Position numbers and translations under genes: made by a program. A stretch of 64,000 nt of DNA, from contig NZ_CP034086.1 of assembly GCF_003855495.1 (NCBI RefSeq), positions 2,269,501 through 2,333,500 of the forward strand, given 5' to 3'. The DNA is from Methylocystis rosea. Lineage in GTDB: Bacteria > Pseudomonadota > Alphaproteobacteria > Rhizobiales > Beijerinckiaceae. Under the pieces are notes generated by a model. It saw nothing but the letters and a program-made list of their open reading frames with translations. It was not told the origin of the DNA and did not search any database. Shown piece after piece: positions 6,202-14,290 of this stretch (the stretch's first letter is position 1; the number at the start of each line of letters is the position of its first letter).

Positions 6202-8961
6202 TCACCAAGCCAGGGTCACGCCCGCACGGCCGGCGACGCCGCCGTATTTGAGGCCCGCGCCGATGCCGGCATTGACCACCGCCCATTCGTTCAAGCGCAA
6301 TTGCGCCTGAGCGGCAAGGCCGTATTGACCACGGAAGGTGCCGAAGTTGCCGGTGACCGAGAAGAACTTGTTGTCCGGCAGGTAGCTGGCGCCGCCGAGC
6401 GCGACGGCGACGGCCGTGCCCTCGTAACCGCGTTGCACCCCTCTGCCGAGGTCATACACGCTCTGCGACAGGCCAAGGACGCCGGCCTGCAGACCTTGGA
6501 TGTCCTGCGGACCGAAGGCCGAAGTCGCGAGATGACCCTGGGCGTCCGTGGTGGTGAACTTGGTCACGCCAACCTGCGAGGCCAGGCTCGCGGCAGAGGT
6601 GATGCCAGGCGCCTGGTAGGTGTTGGCCGCCGTGCCGAGCATGATCTGGCCCGGAGCGTTGGCGACTGCGCCCGCGCCGAGAGCGGTCGAGCCCGCAAAT
6701 GCAGCCGAGGAGCCGGCGCCGACCGCCGTCGAGCCGAAGCCCGAAGCGTTGGAGCCGACGCCCATGGCCGTGGAAGCCACGCCGCTGGCGTTCGAGAACG
6801 CGCCAGTCGCGGTGGAGCCGAACCCACTGGCGTTCGAGCCCGTGCCGGAGGCCGTGGCGGCAACGCCGCTCGCGTTCGAGAACGCGCCGGTCGCCGAGGA
6901 ACCAAAGCCGGTCGACTTAGAGCCGAAGCCATAGGCGTTCGAGAGAGGGCCCGTCGCGGTCGAGAAATCGCCCACGGCCGTGCCGCCGTTCGACGCGGTC
7001 GAGTTCAAACCAATCGCGACCGAGTCAGTGGCTTTCGCGTTCGTGCCGATCGCGATCGCGTTAGCTCCCTTCGCGCCCGCCTGGGCGTTGTTTCCGATGG
7101 CGACGGCGTTCGTGCCGATCGCCTTCGAACCCACGCCGGCGGCAAACGAATTCTTGCCAATCGCGGCGTTATTCGTGCCGACGGCGGTGCCCTTGTCGCC
7201 GATGACAAAGTTGCCAGAGCCGAAGGCCTGGGCGGTGTCGGCAGCCACGAAGTTGGTGTTGCCGACCGCGGTGGACTTATCGCCGATGACGGCGTTGAAC
7301 GTTCCGACCGAGTTGGAGCCGTCGCCGATCACGCCGTTGACGGTGCCGACCGCATTCGAGCCTTTGCCGATGACGCCGTTAATCGTGCCGACCGCATTCG
7401 AGCCGTCGCCGATCACGCCGTTCAGCGTGCCAACCGCGTGCGACCCGTCGCCAATCACGCCGTTGAAGGCGCCGAAGGCCGCGGAGTTGTCGCCCGCCAC
7501 GCCGTTGACCGTGCCGAACGCGCTGGAGTTGTCGCCGATGACCGCGTTGGTGTTGCCGGTGCTGGTGGACTTGTCGCCGATCACGAGGTTCTTGGAGCCG
7601 GTCGCGGTGGAGCCGTCGCCAATGACGCCGTTGATCGTGCCGAAGGCGTTGGAGCCATCGCCGATCACGCCGTTGATCGTGCCGACCGCGTTCGAGCCGT
7701 CGCCGATCACGCCGTTGATGGTGCCGACCGCATTCGAGCCGTCGCCGATCACGCCGTTGACTGTGCCGAAGGCGTTGGAGCCGTCACCGATCACGCCGTT
7801 GATCGTGCCGACCGCGTTCGAGCCGTCGCCGATCACGCCGTTCAGCGTGCCCATCGCGTGCGAACCGTCGCCAATCACGCCGTTAAAGGCGCCGAAGGCC
7901 GCGGAGTTGTCGCCAGCCACGCCGTTGACCGTGCCAACCGCGGTGGAGTTATCGCCCACAACGGCGTTGGTCGTGCCGAGGATGGTGGACTTGTCGCCAA
8001 TCACAAGGTTCGTGGCGCCGACCGAAGTGGAGTTCTTGCCCAAGATGCCGTTGAGGGTGCCGACGGCTGTGGAGTTTTCGCCATCGATCCCGTTGAAGGA
8101 GCCGACCGAAGTCGCCTTGGTCGATGCGGGAGTGATCACATTGACGTTGCCGACGGCGGTGGAGCCGTCCGCATTGGCGAAATTCGCCACGCCTACAGCT
8201 GTGGAGCCCAATCCGGCGGAGGTGTTGCCGATGCCCTGCGCGACGGACCCCGCCCCCGAGGCGGTATTGAGGACGCCTTGCGCGACGGAACCCAATCCCG
8301 ACGATTTGTTGCCGACGCCAATCGCCGCCGAGCCAACTCCATCCGAGACGTTGCCAATGCCGATCGCCGCGGAGCCAGCGCCGTTCGACTTGTTGAGATT
8401 GCCGAGCGCGGTCGAAAGATCTCCCTTCGACGTGTTGCCGACGCCGACCGCCGAGGAGCCGAGCCCATCCGAGGTGTTGCCGACGCCGACCGCCGCAGAG
8501 CCAGCTCCGTTGGACGTGTTGAGGACGCCGAGCGCCGCAGAACCAGCTCCGTTAGACGTGTTGCTGACGCCAACCGCGGCTGAACCCAATCCCTTAGAAG
8601 TATTGAGGACGCCAAACGCCGCAGAGCCAGCTCCGATGGCGTTGTTGGTGTTGCCGAATGCCGCAGCGCCCAACCCAGATGCTGTGTTGAGATTACCGAA
8701 CGCGGCCGAGCCTATTCCAGAGGAAGTATTGCCAATGCCAAAGGCCGAGGACCCGCTTCCCGACGCATTGTCGAGAAATCCGCAAGCAAACGAAGTAATC
8801 GCGGCGGCGGAGCCGACCGAGCCGGTGCAGACCGCGGCGCTCGCCGACGTCGGCGCAAAGGCGGCGCCCATCGCGACGGCGGCCGAGCCGCCCATGAGCA
8901 CGCGACGAAGCGCGATGGCGCCCGTGTTCGACTTGATGAGTTTCTGAGATAGTTTGGTCAC
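6202..8961 (-). CDS. Trimeric autotransporter adhesin (YadA-like)
   Basis: A 919-residue surface adhesin. The GTG start at 8961 is chosen because GGGGGA lies 7 bases upstream and it leads into a long signal peptide (extended N-terminus, hydrophobic core VLMGGSAAVAMGAAFAPTSASA). Residues of about 60-750 are YadA-head-type repeats with a strict 14-residue period: first GVGNTSxGxGSSAV-like units, then GTINGVIGDGSNAV-like units. The last ~85 residues (SVYDLGRGVQRGYEGTA... ending AGVTLAW) match the YadA C-terminal anchor that forms a 12-strand barrel from three chains. There is almost no coiled-coil stalk, so this is a head-dominated, short-stalk form. The downstream exported protein shares the operon. 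Confidence 0.9.
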   Translation of the reverse strand: MTKLSQKLIKSNTGAIALRRVLMGGSAAVAMGAAFAPTSASAAVCTGSVGSAAAITSFACGFLDNASGSGSSAFGIGNTSSGIGSAAFGNLNTASGLGAAAFGNTNNAIGAGSAAFGVLNTSKGLGSAAVGVSNTSNGAGSAALGVLNTSNGAGSAAVGVGNTSDGLGSSAVGVGNTSKGDLSTALGNLNKSNGAGSAAIGIGNVSDGVGSAAIGVGNKSSGLGSVAQGVLNTASGAGSVAQGIGNTSAGLGSTAVGVANFANADGSTAVGNVNVITPASTKATSVGSFNGIDGENSTAVGTLNGILGKNSTSVGATNLVIGDKSTILGTTNAVVGDNSTAVGTVNGVAGDNSAAFGAFNGVIGDGSHAMGTLNGVIGDGSNAVGTINGVIGDGSNAFGTVNGVIGDGSNAVGTINGVIGDGSNAVGTINGVIGDGSNAFGTINGVIGDGSTATGSKNLVIGDKSTSTGNTNAVIGDNSSAFGTVNGVAGDNSAAFGAFNGVIGDGSHAVGTLNGVIGDGSNAVGTINGVIGKGSNAVGTVNGVIGDGSNSVGTFNAVIGDKSTAVGNTNFVAADTAQAFGSGNFVIGDKGTAVGTNNAAIGKNSFAAGVGSKAIGTNAVAIGNNAQAGAKGANAIAIGTNAKATDSVAIGLNSTASNGGTAVGDFSTATGPLSNAYGFGSKSTGFGSSATGAFSNASGVAATASGTGSNASGFGSTATGAFSNASGVASTAMGVGSNASGFGSTAVGAGSSAAFAGSTALGAGAVANAPGQIMLGTAANTYQAPGITSAASLASQVGVTKFTTTDAQGHLATSAFGPQDIQGLQAGVLGLSQSVYDLGRGVQRGYEGTAVAVALGGASYLPDNKFFSVTGNFGTFRGQYGLAAQAQLRLNEWAVVNAGIGAGLKYGGVAGRAGVTLAW
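7290..8080. repeat. 42-bp tandem repeats inside the adhesin gene, with a 420-bp duplication
   Basis: On the plus strand the unit centres on GAGCCGTCGCCGATCACGCC and recurs every 42 bases, each unit coding for one 14-residue head repeat. A block around 7459-7515 recurs nearly identically around 7879-7935, exactly 420 bases (ten units) apart, which points to one larger duplication on top of the small-unit expansion. Confidence 0.85.
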
Positions 8962-9389
8962 GATCAGTTCCCCCAATTCCTTGACTGCGAAGAGCACCAA
9001 GCCGCGAATTTGCCCAAGCCGCGGGAAGCGTTATCGCGATGAATACAATTTAGACGGGCATGCACAGTCAACGACGAACGGCGCCTTCAGCGCGCGCTTT
9101 GGCCACATTTCCGGCAGCTGTGATAAATAGGAAACAGTGCGCAAGTGACTGAAAACAAGCCAAATACTTGAAGTAATTCATCTTTTTGGATTATGACCCT
9201 GCGCGTCTCGAAATGAGCGTTGGCGCGTCTCAAATTGGCGCATCGTCCCACGATGGGAAAAATATCGGCCCACGATGGGAGTGGCCGGTGTGGATTCTCA
9301 TGCGCTCTTGCGGAATTCGCCGCGCGTCATTTGCAAATTCGCCGGCCGGAAGGGAGAATGAATCCGCTTTAGGCTCCGGAACCTTGCTT
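8962..9389. other. Intergenic region with adhesin and methyltransferase promoters
   Basis: 428 bases between two divergent genes, less GC-rich around 9110-9200 than its surroundings. It holds two pairs of 22-bp-phased repeats (listed separately). The frame of the methyltransferase is open from 9186, but the upstream 68 codons have no family similarity and are treated as non-coding. No RNA gene was recognised. Confidence 0.5.
9201..9279. promoter_or_regulatory. Two pairs of 22-bp-phased repeats, candidate operators
   Basis: GCGCGTCTC occurs at 9201-9209 and again at 9223-9231. The palindrome CCCACGATGGG occurs at 9247-9257 and again at 9269-9279. In both pairs the offset is 22 bases, about two helical turns, so each pair would present the same face of DNA. 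They lie upstream of the methyltransferase gene and could serve it or the divergent adhesin. The binding protein is unknown. Confidence 0.4.
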
Positions 9390-10982
9390 ATGACGACTCA
9401 CTTCGGGACGGCCGTGCAGGCGGCGATTGCACGCAACGCCGCTTCCTATGACGATCTTCCTTATGTCTCGCATCCCTTTCCGCAGACACATCCGGCGCGC
9501 CTCGGCGCGGTCGCACGTATCTTCAAGCTCGCGGCGCCGGACCTCTCCCGCGCGCGCGTGCTTGAACTCGGATGCGCGGCTGGGGGCAATCTCATTCCGC
9601 TCGCGGCCCGTCACCCCGATGCTTATTTTCTCGGCGTCGACCTGTCGCAGCGGCAGATTGACGAGGGCCAGCAGCGAGTCGCCGCCCTCGGCCTCTCCAA
9701 TATCAATCTGCGCCGCCAGAGCCTGACCGACCTTCGGTCCAAGGACGGCGGGTTTGACTATATTATATGCCACGGAGTCTACAGCTGGGTGCCCGAGCAG
9801 GTGCGCGACGCCATTCTGCGAATCGCGCGAGAAAATCTCGCGCCAAACGGCGTCGCCTTCATCAGTTACAATGTTCAGCCCGGATGGCGGCTGCGACAGA
9901 CGCTGCGCGATGCGCTGGGGCTGCACGTGGGGCCGCAGGGCTCGCTGCGCGAGCGCGTGGCCCGCGCCCGCGAAATGCTGTCCTTTCTGGAGCAGAACAC
10001 GCCGGCGGAAACCACCTGGGGCAATATTTTCCGCGCCGAAGCCGCCAATTTGCGTATGGCGGACGACTCTTACATCGGCCACGAATTTCTCGAAGACTGC
10101 AACGAGCCGTGCAGTTTCTCAGAGTTCATGGCGAGCGCCGGGGGCCGCGGGCTGGCCTATCTCGGCGAGGCGACCCTTTCGACCATGCTGCCCGAAAATA
10201 TGAATCCCGCCGCGGCGCCCTTGCTGCGCGCGCTTGCGGGCGACAATCAGGTCTCACTCGAGCAGCACATGGATATTTTCACCGGCCGGACTTTCCGCCA
10301 AACCCTGCTCATCCATAAAGAGCGGGAGGGCAAGTGCGTCCGCACAGTGACGCCCGACGCTCTTAAAGGTCTACACTTTCTGGCGCGGCCGGACTTTGGC
10401 CTTTCTCGCGAAGAGGACGGCAAGGCGTTTTTCGCCGACGGCGCGGGGGCGTGGTTTTCCACACAGGACCTTGACGTGCGCAAGGCCATGGAAGCGCTCG
10501 TCGCGCGCCTGCCCGAGTCGAGTTCGGTCGACGAGCTCGTCGCAGCGATGGAGCTGCGCGGCGCCCCGGTCGACGAGGCGATGCGATCCAGAATCGCCGA
10601 CGCGCTAATGCGCATGGCGCTTGTGGGTCTCTTGACCGCCTCAACGGAATGCCTGCGGATCGCCCGCGCGCTGTCGGCGAAGCCAATCGCCTGCCCCATG
10701 CTGCGCGCCGACGCGGCCGCCGGCGTCTTGCACTCGGCCAATCTGCGTCACGAGCCGATTCGGCTCGATATCGTCGCCCAGGTTGTGACGCCGCTGCTCG
10801 ACGGAAGCAACGACCGCGACGGCTTGATCGCCGCGACAATCGACGCGGCGGATGCCGGCCGCGTGACCTTTCAGCGCGCCGGTCAGACAGTGGTCGAGCC
10901 GGCCGATGTCGCCGTCTGCGCCGCCGAGCACGTCGATCGCGTTCTCGGCCACCTTCAGAGCAACGCCTGCCTCGTCGCCTGA
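9390..10982 (+). CDS. Class I SAM methyltransferase with methyltransferase regulatory domain
   Basis: A 530-residue protein. Residues of about 40-170 form a Rossmann methyltransferase domain with motif I VLELGCAAGGN, motif II LGVDLSQRQI and FDYIICHGVYSWVP. Next comes a region resembling the methyltransferase regulatory domain (MethyTransf_Reg) seen in this architecture, about residues 210-300 with FLEDCNEPCSFSEF. A C-terminal winged-helix-like segment completes the usual length. The ATG at 9390 begins MTTHFGTAVQAAIARNAASYD, a typical family start; the upstream Shine-Dalgarno is weak (CCGGAA). The substrate is unknown. It stands alone between the adhesin and a broken permease gene. Confidence 0.82.
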   Translation: MTTHFGTAVQAAIARNAASYDDLPYVSHPFPQTHPARLGAVARIFKLAAPDLSRARVLELGCAAGGNLIPLAARHPDAYFLGVDLSQRQIDEGQQRVAALGLSNINLRRQSLTDLRSKDGGFDYIICHGVYSWVPEQVRDAILRIARENLAPNGVAFISYNVQPGWRLRQTLRDALGLHVGPQGSLRERVARAREMLSFLEQNTPAETTWGNIFRAEAANLRMADDSYIGHEFLEDCNEPCSFSEFMASAGGRGLAYLGEATLSTMLPENMNPAAAPLLRALAGDNQVSLEQHMDIFTGRTFRQTLLIHKEREGKCVRTVTPDALKGLHFLARPDFGLSREEDGKAFFADGAGAWFSTQDLDVRKAMEALVARLPESSSVDELVAAMELRGAPVDEAMRSRIADALMRMALVGLLTASTECLRIARALSAKPIACPMLRADAAAGVLHSANLRHEPIRLDIVAQVVTPLLDGSNDRDGLIAATIDAADAGRVTFQRAGQTVVEPADVAVCAAEHVDRVLGHLQSNACLVA

Positions 10983-11031
10983 GGACCGCGTCCAAGGTCG
11001 AGGGCGGATCAGCCGCGCCTCGACTGGGTCA

Positions 11032-11801
11032 TCACGCGGAGCGGCGAGCGGCCATCTCGGTTTCCTCCGGCGAGGCGGCGCTCTCCGCCTGATCGTCCGA
11101 GAGCAGCGTCGCAATCCAACGGACGCTCGGAAAATGTTGACAGAGGATGATCAGCGCCGATGTCAGCGGAACGGCGATAAAGGCGCCGGCGATTCCCCAG
11201 ATCCAGGTCCAGACCGAAAGCGAAACGAGGACCGCCATCGGCGTCAGCGATAGGCGCTGGCTCTGAAGCATCGTCTTTCACGCCCGCCGAGTTGCTGTCC
11301 GATCTTCTGGCGCAGCAGCGTAACTTCGGGGAGGCCGAAGGCGACAAGCACGCCAATGACGCCGATATAGGCAATGATGTTGTAGACGCTCGTGAGCGCC
11401 TGTTGTGCGAAGTCGATCATCCGGCCGTAGCCGCCCACTCCGCCGATCGAGCCACCCCAGCTCTGCACCCAAGCGGAGACCCTTTCGTAGAGCTGCTGCA
11501 GCTTTTCAGAATTTTCGCCAAAAGCTTGCCCGATCTGAGCGACGGAAAAGGAAATGGCGCCGGCGAAAGCCGCCAGCACGGCGAGCAGCGCCAGAATCGT
11601 GCCGATGTTGCTGAGCGTCTCCGGCACATAGCGCTGCAGCCATGGTTTGACCGGCCAGACAGCGGCGATCACGACAAAGGCCGCCGCGAGCGGCATCGTC
11701 ACGGCGTAGGTTTGTCTCAATGCAAAGCCGACGAGCAAGAAGGAGATGATCGCCAGCAGTCTAGTCTGCGCGACCTGTTGCGTTTGCTGCGAGTGATCCA
11801 T
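11032..11801 (-). pseudogene. AI-2E family transporter, broken by internal deletion and frameshift
   Basis: The first frame (ATG at 11801, GGAG 7 bases upstream) encodes the N-terminal half of an AI-2E-type permease: two N-terminal helices, the soluble helical hairpin region, and a further helix ending LLRQKIGQQLGG. It then runs into a stop near 11246. The C-terminal helix (SLTPMAVLVSLSVWTWIWGIAGAFIAVPLTSAL, positions given by 11032-11270) is in another frame. The intervening part normally containing the NFIP-type helices, about 80-100 residues, is missing. This looks like a deletion that also shifted the frame at about 11250-11285. It lies just downstream of mscS on the same strand. Confidence 0.8.
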
Positions 11802-11851
11802 TCCGCTCTCCACAGGGCTCATGCAAAGCAAAGCGGCAGACAGAGGATCGC

Positions 11852-12817
11852 CTAGCCGCCGTGAAACAATTCGCCGGCTCGAGTCGTCGTCGCCGCCTGA
11901 TCGCGCCTTTGCTTGCGCGGCGGCGCAGTTCCGCTCGGCGGCGGCCAACCTTCGCGCTGACGCCCGCGCTCCCCGTCTGTTTCCTCGGTCTGATCGTGGA
12001 AGAGGATCTGATAGGTCGGGAACGGCATGTCGACGCCGGCCGCCGTCAAAGCCGGCGCAATGGCGCGATAGACCTCGTCGGTCGACTCGACCACCTCGCG
12101 CATGATCGTCGGCTGGATCCAGTAGCGGACCTCCAGATTGACGCCGAAATCGCCAAGGCCTTGGAACAGCACGACAGGTTTCGGCTCGCGCAGCACGCGG
12201 CCCACTTTCGCGATATTGGAAAGGATGACTGCGCCCGCCTTGTCGACCTCGTCGCTCACGCCGATCGTGATCATGAGATGAATGCGGCGCGCCTCATAGG
12301 CGGTATTGACCACGACGCGGTTCGTATAAAGCTCGCTGTTCGGAATCACGACGCGGCGACTGTCATAGGTGCGCAGCAGAGTCGCTCGGATTTGAATGTC
12401 CTCGACGGTTCCCTCATGCGGGCCGCTGACGATCTGATCGCCGATATGGAATGGCCGCGTCACCAGCAAGAGTATGCCGGCGAGCATATTCTGGAATATG
12501 TCCTTCGCCGCGAAGCCGACGGCGACGCTGCCGATTCCAAGCGCGCCGAACACGGAAGCGGCGTCGAGCGAAGGAAGCACGACGGACAGGGCGATGATCG
12601 CGCCGATCAGGTTAACGGCGCCGCGACCCAGCCGGGAGAAAATCTTGACGATGTGTGGAGGCTGTCCCGAACGGGTCGCGACCCTAGCGACGCCGCGCCC
12701 CACGCCCAGGGCGAACAGGTAAACGACGAAATAAACGAAGATTCCGAAGGCGAGGTTCGGCAGAAACGCCACGAACCCCTGCCAAATGTTTTGAAGCCGC
12801 TCCCAGGCTGCGTCCAA
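11852..12817 (-). CDS. MscS family small-conductance mechanosensitive channel
   Basis: A 321-residue inner-membrane channel. It has three membrane helices (about 15-38, 60-80 and 85-110); the third is the pore-lining TM3 with GSVAVGFAAKDIFQNMLAGI. The cytoplasmic MscS beta domain follows (IGDQI, GTVEDI, RVVIPNSELYTNRVV) and then the alpha/beta domain ending FPTYQILF. The tail (about 285-321) is charged and disordered. The start is a TTG at 12817 with GGAG 8 bases upstream; the nearby ATG at 12830 is in another frame. Such channels release solutes under hypo-osmotic shock. Confidence 0.88.
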   Translation of the reverse strand: MDAAWERLQNIWQGFVAFLPNLAFGIFVYFVVYLFALGVGRGVARVATRSGQPPHIVKIFSRLGRGAVNLIGAIIALSVVLPSLDAASVFGALGIGSVAVGFAAKDIFQNMLAGILLLVTRPFHIGDQIVSGPHEGTVEDIQIRATLLRTYDSRRVVIPNSELYTNRVVVNTAYEARRIHLMITIGVSDEVDKAGAVILSNIAKVGRVLREPKPVVLFQGLGDFGVNLEVRYWIQPTIMREVVESTDEVYRAIAPALTAAGVDMPFPTYQILFHDQTEETDGERGRQREGWPPPSGTAPPRKQRRDQAATTTRAGELFHGG

Positions 12818-12961
12818 CTGAAAACTCCATGATCCAGTCCCGTTTCGTCAGGCAATAGAACCCCGTCACGTGGGCGATGTTCCTCAGCGCTGCCGACGCG
12901 CTTCCACAGCGCCATCGCGCCTGCGCTTCTGTGAGCGAATCCGCGACGCAGCTGCCAAATT

Positions 12962-13438
12962 CTATGAGCTCGGATCTTTGTTCACGCGGGGGTCTTTGTT
13001 CGGGCGAGAATCGTCGTCGACCAGCACGTTATTTTCGAGCGGCGTGATCGCCCTGAGCGTCACAAAAGTGAAAATCGCTATCGCAACCGCAACGTCGTAG
13101 CTGCCGAGACCAACCGAGGCGCCTATAGCGCCGGTGGCCCACAGGCTCGCGGCGGTCGCCGTTCCCTTAACCGCCGCGCCTTGCTTGAGAATGGCGCCGC
13201 CGCCGATGAACCCTATTCCAGTGATGATCCCCTGAACAATTCTCGCCATACCGTCAGGCGAGTTGGCCATGTATTGCTCAGCCGCCTGGACAAATCCGCA
13301 GGAGGCAAGAGCGACGAGCGGAAAGGTGCGAAGACCTGCGCTGCGCTCTTCTCGCTCCCGATCCCAGCCGATCGGCAATGCGAGCGCATAGGCGCCCGCC
13401 AGCGCCGCGAGATGGGGAAGTATCTGAAATTTGTCCAC
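12962..13438 (-). CDS. MgtC/SapB family membrane protein
   Basis: About 158 residues from the GTG at 13438; a TTG at 13507 would add 23 residues, and neither has a strong ribosome site, so the start is uncertain. The pattern LPHLAALAGAYALALPIGWDRERE, TFPLVALASCGF, IITGIGFIGGGAILK and AASLWATGAIGASVGLG is diagnostic of the MgtC/SapB membrane domain with four or five helices. The ~230-residue cytoplasmic ACT-like domain of virulence MgtC is absent, as in the short SapB-type members. Proposed roles in the family are magnesium starvation and modulation of ATP synthase; nothing here decides. Confidence 0.85.
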   Translation of the reverse strand: MDKFQILPHLAALAGAYALALPIGWDREREERSAGLRTFPLVALASCGFVQAAEQYMANSPDGMARIVQGIITGIGFIGGGAILKQGAAVKGTATAASLWATGAIGASVGLGSYDVAVAIAIFTFVTLRAITPLENNVLVDDDSRPNKDPRVNKDPSS

Positions 13439-13570
13439 GTCTACGCCGCTTGCCGCCCCAAGTTTAAACAGTAGGCGACGCGGCAGACGTTTCAATAGGC
13501 GCCACAAGCTCTGGATTGGTCCGAGCGCTGGCCAATATGGTCCCTATTCGTAACCCGCACCAACGAATCG

Positions 13571-14278
13571 ATGAGCAGAGCGAAATTGGCGATTGCATCG
13601 ACGGCGAACGGCGCGCCCAGCGTCCAGGCCTTCTCGGATTTCGGAGCGAAAATCGCCGTCGCGATCATCGTCGCTTCCGCGGTCGGGCTTGTCGCTTCCG
13701 CGGGTCCGGGCCTCGGACCTCGCGCGTCTCACATGGCGACGCACATTATATTAATGAGCGCGCTCGCGCCTTTTTTGGCTGTGCTGTGGATGCGTTTCGC
13801 GTCGGCGCCGGTCCTCGCGACCGGTCGCGCCCTGGCGGTTGTCACCGCGGCGCAGCTTGCCCTGCTCTATGCGTGGCATGCGCCGGGGGCTGCCGCTTAC
13901 ACGGAGTCGCATCCGACCGCGCATCTCCTGATGCACGCGTCGCTGCTGGCGGCCGCCCTGCTGTTCTGGCTCGCGATTCTTGGCGATACAGGCGTCGCGC
14001 GCTGGCGCGGCGTCGCCGCTCTGGCGATCACCGGAAAGGTCGCCTGCCTTCTCGGCGTGCTTCTTGTGTTCGCGCCGCGCGTTCTCGACACAAGCGCTGC
14101 AAGTTGGGGAGTGACCACAGAGACAATGTTGGCGGATCAACGCCTTGCCGGTTTGCTGATGCTGGCGGCCTGCCCGGCAAGCTATGTCCTCTCCGGCGTT
14201 TGGATCGCATCCCGATGGCTGCTTGCTTTGGAGGACGATCGCGTGCAGGGGCGTTCCGATCGTCCGGACGGCGCCTAG
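13571..14278 (+). CDS. ctaG: Cytochrome c oxidase assembly protein, caa3-type CtaG family
   Basis: A 235-residue polytopic membrane protein with about six helices. The segments SHMATHIILMSALAPFLAVLW, LYAWHAPGAAAY and PTAHLLMHASLLAAALLFW carry the His and Met residues that mark the caa3_CtaG family, which helps build the CuB site of heme-copper oxidases in the Bacillus sense (unrelated to Cox11). The gene ends 12 bases before the fused oxidase subunit on the same strand, so the two are almost certainly cotranscribed and functionally linked. Confidence 0.85.
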   Translation: MSRAKLAIASTANGAPSVQAFSDFGAKIAVAIIVASAVGLVASAGPGLGPRASHMATHIILMSALAPFLAVLWMRFASAPVLATGRALAVVTAAQLALLYAWHAPGAAAYTESHPTAHLLMHASLLAAALLFWLAILGDTGVARWRGVAALAITGKVACLLGVLLVFAPRVLDTSAASWGVTTETMLADQRLAGLLMLAACPASYVLSGVWIASRWLLALEDDRVQGRSDRPDGA

Positions 14279-14290
14279 GGCGCCGCCTCG

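Noticed and set aside
6301..8947. Long plus-strand open frames (655 and 760 codons) opposite the adhesin
   Set aside because: They mirror the 42-bp repeats of the adhesin, have no start signals and give repetitive Pro/Val or Arg/Asp sequence with no family.
9186..9389. N-terminal extension of the methyltransferase
   Set aside because: The 68 extra codons have no family similarity and contain the phased repeats; the ATG at 9390 matches the usual start.
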